A stretch of DNA of 38,478 nucleotides, from assembly GCA_030528295.1 (NCBI GenBank), contig JAUMZC010000008.1, forward strand, positions 1-38,478, written 5' to 3'. A program made the translations under genes and the position numbers. Under the pieces are notes generated by a model that was not told the origin of the DNA, made no database searches, and was given only the letters and a program-made list of their open reading frames with translations. The first letter of the stretch is position 1. Each line of letters starts with the position of its first letter. The DNA is from Corynebacterium sp. (GTDB lineage Bacteria; Actinomycetota; Actinomycetes; Mycobacteriales; Mycobacteriaceae). Shown here piece after piece: positions 36,353 through 38,478 of the stretch.

Positions 36353-36837
36353 TGCGTGCGGTTCTGTCTGTGGGTTCGAATAAAGGGGATCGCCAAGAGC
36401 ATTTGCGCAGCGTGATTCGCGATTTTGCGGAAGAAGTATTGGCGGTTTCGCCCTTGTATTCGACGCCGCCGTGGGGTGGGGTGGAGCAGCCACATTTCTA
36501 CAATGCTGTGATCTTGCTGGAGACCGAACGAACCCCACACACATTGTTATATGCATGTCAGGCGCTGGAAAACGCTGCGTTGCGACGTCGTGAACAGCAC
36601 TGGGGACCGCGTACCCTCGATGTGGACATTGTGACCTGTGTGCGTGATGGGGTCGAAGTACAATCGGAAATTCCACAGTTGATACTGCCGCATCCGTATG
36701 CGAAAGAACGAGCATTTGTACTAGTGCCATGGTTGGCGGTGGACTCTATGGCGACGCTGGGGGGTCGTGCAATTGCTGATTTGGTGGCAGAGTTAGATAC
36801 CCGAGACATCACAATGGTGGCGAAGGAGTGGGTATGA
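36352..36837 (+). CDS. folK: Hydroxymethyl-dihydropterin pyrophosphokinase
   Basis: The 161 residues carry the HPPK motifs: LSVGSNKGDRQEHL at the start, SPLYSTPPWGGVEQPHFYNAVI, and the catalytic block HWGPRTLDVDIVT, where Asp residues bind Mg-ATP. It activates the pterin for FolP. The start TGATG overlaps folB. Confidence 0.96.
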   Translation: MRAVLSVGSNKGDRQEHLRSVIRDFAEEVLAVSPLYSTPPWGGVEQPHFYNAVILLETERTPHTLLYACQALENAALRRREQHWGPRTLDVDIVTCVRDGVEVQSEIPQLILPHPYAKERAFVLVPWLAVDSMATLGGRAIADLVAELDTRDITMVAKEWV

Positions 36838-37301
36838 GTGAGACACGCGTGTCGCATCTTTTTGCCACGGGTATTTTTGTTGCCGCTGTAGCCGGAATCT
36901 TAAGTTGGAGATTTTACGATGAGCTCTTTGCTATACCCGTCACAGTTTCCGTAACTCTCTGGCTTATGACCCTGTTGTGTGTCGTCTTAGCCCTGAAAAT
37001 TAAAGGGCATATTCAAGGGGGCACAATTGGTTTCGGACGTACACAATTAGACCCTTTACGTGCGGCGATGTGGTTTGCCATTGGCCGCGCTTCTGCGTGG
37101 ACTGGCGCCTTAGTTGGTGGCGCATACCTCGGCCTGGCTAGCTATGTTGTCCCCAACGCTTCTGAGCTTGTTGCAGCTAGTGAGGACCTGGCCGGTGTCT
37201 TATCTAGCCTTTTGGGTGGTATCAGTTTATCTACAGCAGGCGTCTATTTAGAACGCGCCTGTACTCTTCCACCTCCCACAGATGCGGAATCCATTGGCTA
37301 A
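36834..37301 (+). CDS. DUF3180-type membrane protein
   Basis: The 155 residues have four hydrophobic segments (about 8-24, 34-52, 80-105 and 122-140) and a RTQLDPLRAAMWFAIGRASAW block, matching what I recall of DUF3180 proteins that follow folK in Corynebacteriales. AGGAG at 36824-36828, five bases before the ATG, fixes the start; it overlaps the folK stop. A GTG at 36828 is less likely. Function unknown. Confidence 0.85.
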   Translation: MSETRVSHLFATGIFVAAVAGILSWRFYDELFAIPVTVSVTLWLMTLLCVVLALKIKGHIQGGTIGFGRTQLDPLRAAMWFAIGRASAWTGALVGGAYLGLASYVVPNASELVAASEDLAGVLSSLLGGISLSTAGVYLERACTLPPPTDAESIG

Positions 37302-37312
37302 AGTTGGTAGCC

Positions 37313-38478
37313 ATGAGCACCAGAGACGTACCAGGGACCAAGCCGAAGAGGGGAATCGACCTCGGCCAAATACTCATGGGCGTAATGGTGGCCTTAGCCC
37401 TTCTCACAGGTGTGATTGGGCTATTTTCGGATAGCATTTATGGTCTGAAATTGGCCATGATTACTGCGTTATGGGCTTGTCTTGTGGCAGCATTCCTCGT
37501 TGCAAACCGACGCAAACAATATGATGAAGAGCTACTAAAAAATCAGCGCAGCATTGATGCCGATCGGATGAGGGCACAGCAAGATTATCAACGCCAGCTC
37601 AATGAGCAGCGTGAGGAAACTCTTGAAAGTATCCGCGGTCAGCTTGATGCTATGCGCAATCAACTTGAAGAACTTTCTGGCGTTATGCTTGCCTATGAAC
37701 CAGCCGCATTAAAGGCTGAGGCGCGCCGGATACCAGCGATTGAACTTGATAGTTCTAAACCTGGGGCAAGCTTTTCCAAGGAAACGGAAGCTTTGATCCC
37801 GGTTGTTCCTGAGCCCGTGGAGGTAGATGTAGAGGATTCCTTTATTAGTGAACCTTTGGCGAAAAAACCAGATTACGTGGCAAAGCCTTTTGCAAAACCT
37901 ACAGCTGGGCCAAGCACAACTACAAGTGCTTCCGCAGCACCACGGTTTAATTCCGGGGCGTTTTCTTCGACCCGTTGGGATGCCGGCGGAATCGATACCT
38001 CGCCACCGGCACCAGAGTCGCGCCATGCAAGCGATAATCCGTTCCGAACAGAAAACGCTGCGCATGCACGTCCGCAAACCGGTGCGCGTGCGCAAACTGC
38101 GGGACGTCAACAAGCAACGTCACGTCCTGCTGATGCGCGCCCGAGCAGTGGCATTCCGGGATTCAGCGGGCAAACAAGTGGCGGCACGAGTTCTGGTTTC
38201 AGCACGGGATCGTTTGGTGCCCAAACGCCGAAGCAACAGCCAACCCCAACCCGCAATGCCACGCCCCAACAGCCTGCAGCCAAGCCGAAACCAGAGCCAA
38301 AACCGCAGGCTAGCCCGAGCAGCGTCACAGAGGAATCCTCGTTGCGTTCTCGGTACCGTAGTTCCAGTTGGCAGGAGCCAGAGCGGGCAAATCCACGGCC
38401 GACGCCAAGTGCGGCACCAACGGCAAATGCTGCTAAGCCCAAGCCGAAGCAACAGCCCAAGCCGCAACCAAAGCCGCA
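37313..38478 (+). CDS. Membrane protein with coiled coil and Pro/Gln-rich tail (3' end outside the window)
   Basis: The frame is open from ATG 37313 to the window edge, with more than 388 codons and no stop. Two TM segments lie at about residues 18-38 and 44-62. A Gln/Glu/Arg-rich stretch at ~65-120 reads as a coiled coil, followed by a long Ala/Pro/Gln/Ser-rich region with KPKP and QP repeats. Its position after folK and the DUF3180 gene and its layout match the Rv3604c-type (DUF6779) proteins of the order, by memory. It starts 11 bases after the previous stop. The function is unknown; the tail suggests contact with the cell wall or with partner proteins. Confidence 0.75.
   Translation, partial: MSTRDVPGTKPKRGIDLGQILMGVMVALALLTGVIGLFSDSIYGLKLAMITALWACLVAAFLVANRRKQYDEELLKNQRSIDADRMRAQQDYQRQLNEQREETLESIRGQLDAMRNQLEELSGVMLAYEPAALKAEARRIPAIELDSSKPGASFSKETEALIPVVPEPVEVDVEDSFISEPLAKKPDYVAKPFAKPTAGPSTTTSASAAPRFNSGAFSSTRWDAGGIDTSPPAPESRHASDNPFRTENAAHARPQTGARAQTAGRQQATSRPADARPSSGIPGFSGQTSGGTSSGFSTGSFGAQTPKQQPTPTRNATPQQPAAKPKPEPKPQASPSSVTEESSLRSRYRSSSWQEPERANPRPTPSAAPTANAAKPKPKQQPKPQPKP

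Overview
The window is chromosomal DNA of a mycolic-acid-bearing actinobacterium, most probably a Corynebacterium. The evidence is the groEL2 - small porin pair - ppk2 block, a CIRCE operator, and the ppa - dacB - tilS - hpt - ftsH - folE - folP - folB - folK - DUF3180 order typical of Corynebacteriales. I cannot name the species.

Positions 1-642 hold no convincing gene but carry three copies of a 45-bp imperfect palindromic repeat, the middle one inverted. Positions 643-16808 are one tightly packed plus-strand operon of nine genes: a 3-TM protein, an exported vWA protein with one TM anchor, a very large tubulin/FtsZ-like protein, a large 2-TM protein, a beta-rich protein with FnIII-like repeats, a GAP1-N2-type GTPase-associated protein, a soluble vWA protein, a double-GTPase-type P-loop protein and a 1-TM protein. 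I read it as a GTPase-centred multiprotein system that spans or lies along the membrane. It resembles the predicted conflict systems described from comparative genomics, but no effector is recognisable and the function is unknown. The tubulin-like and 2-TM proteins end in the same C-terminal peptide, PGEG[D/E]F.

Positions 16809-21620: groEL2 with its own promoter and CIRCE, a strong terminator, a roughly 700-bp control region, two tiny porin-type genes (45 and 40 codons), another terminator, and ppk2. Next come two unannotated-looking Trp-rich micropeptide genes (30 and 26 codons). They are paralogues that align without gaps and have no basic residues. I regard them as the most novel small genes here.

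Positions 21621-26798 are on the minus strand: an epsilon-poly-lysine-synthetase-like single-module NRPS whose adenylation-domain code reads close to a lysine code, a MarR regulator immediately upstream of it, a rhodanese, and inorganic pyrophosphatase. Positions 26900-29636 (plus) are dacB, tilS and hpt, overlapping or nearly so. A minus-strand pair, a pirin gene broken by an amber codon and an MFS exporter, sits between hpt and ftsH and probably arrived as an insertion. Positions 32268-38478 (plus) are ftsH and the folate operon folE-folP-folB-folK, followed by a DUF3180-type membrane gene and a coiled-coil, Pro-rich membrane protein that runs off the window.
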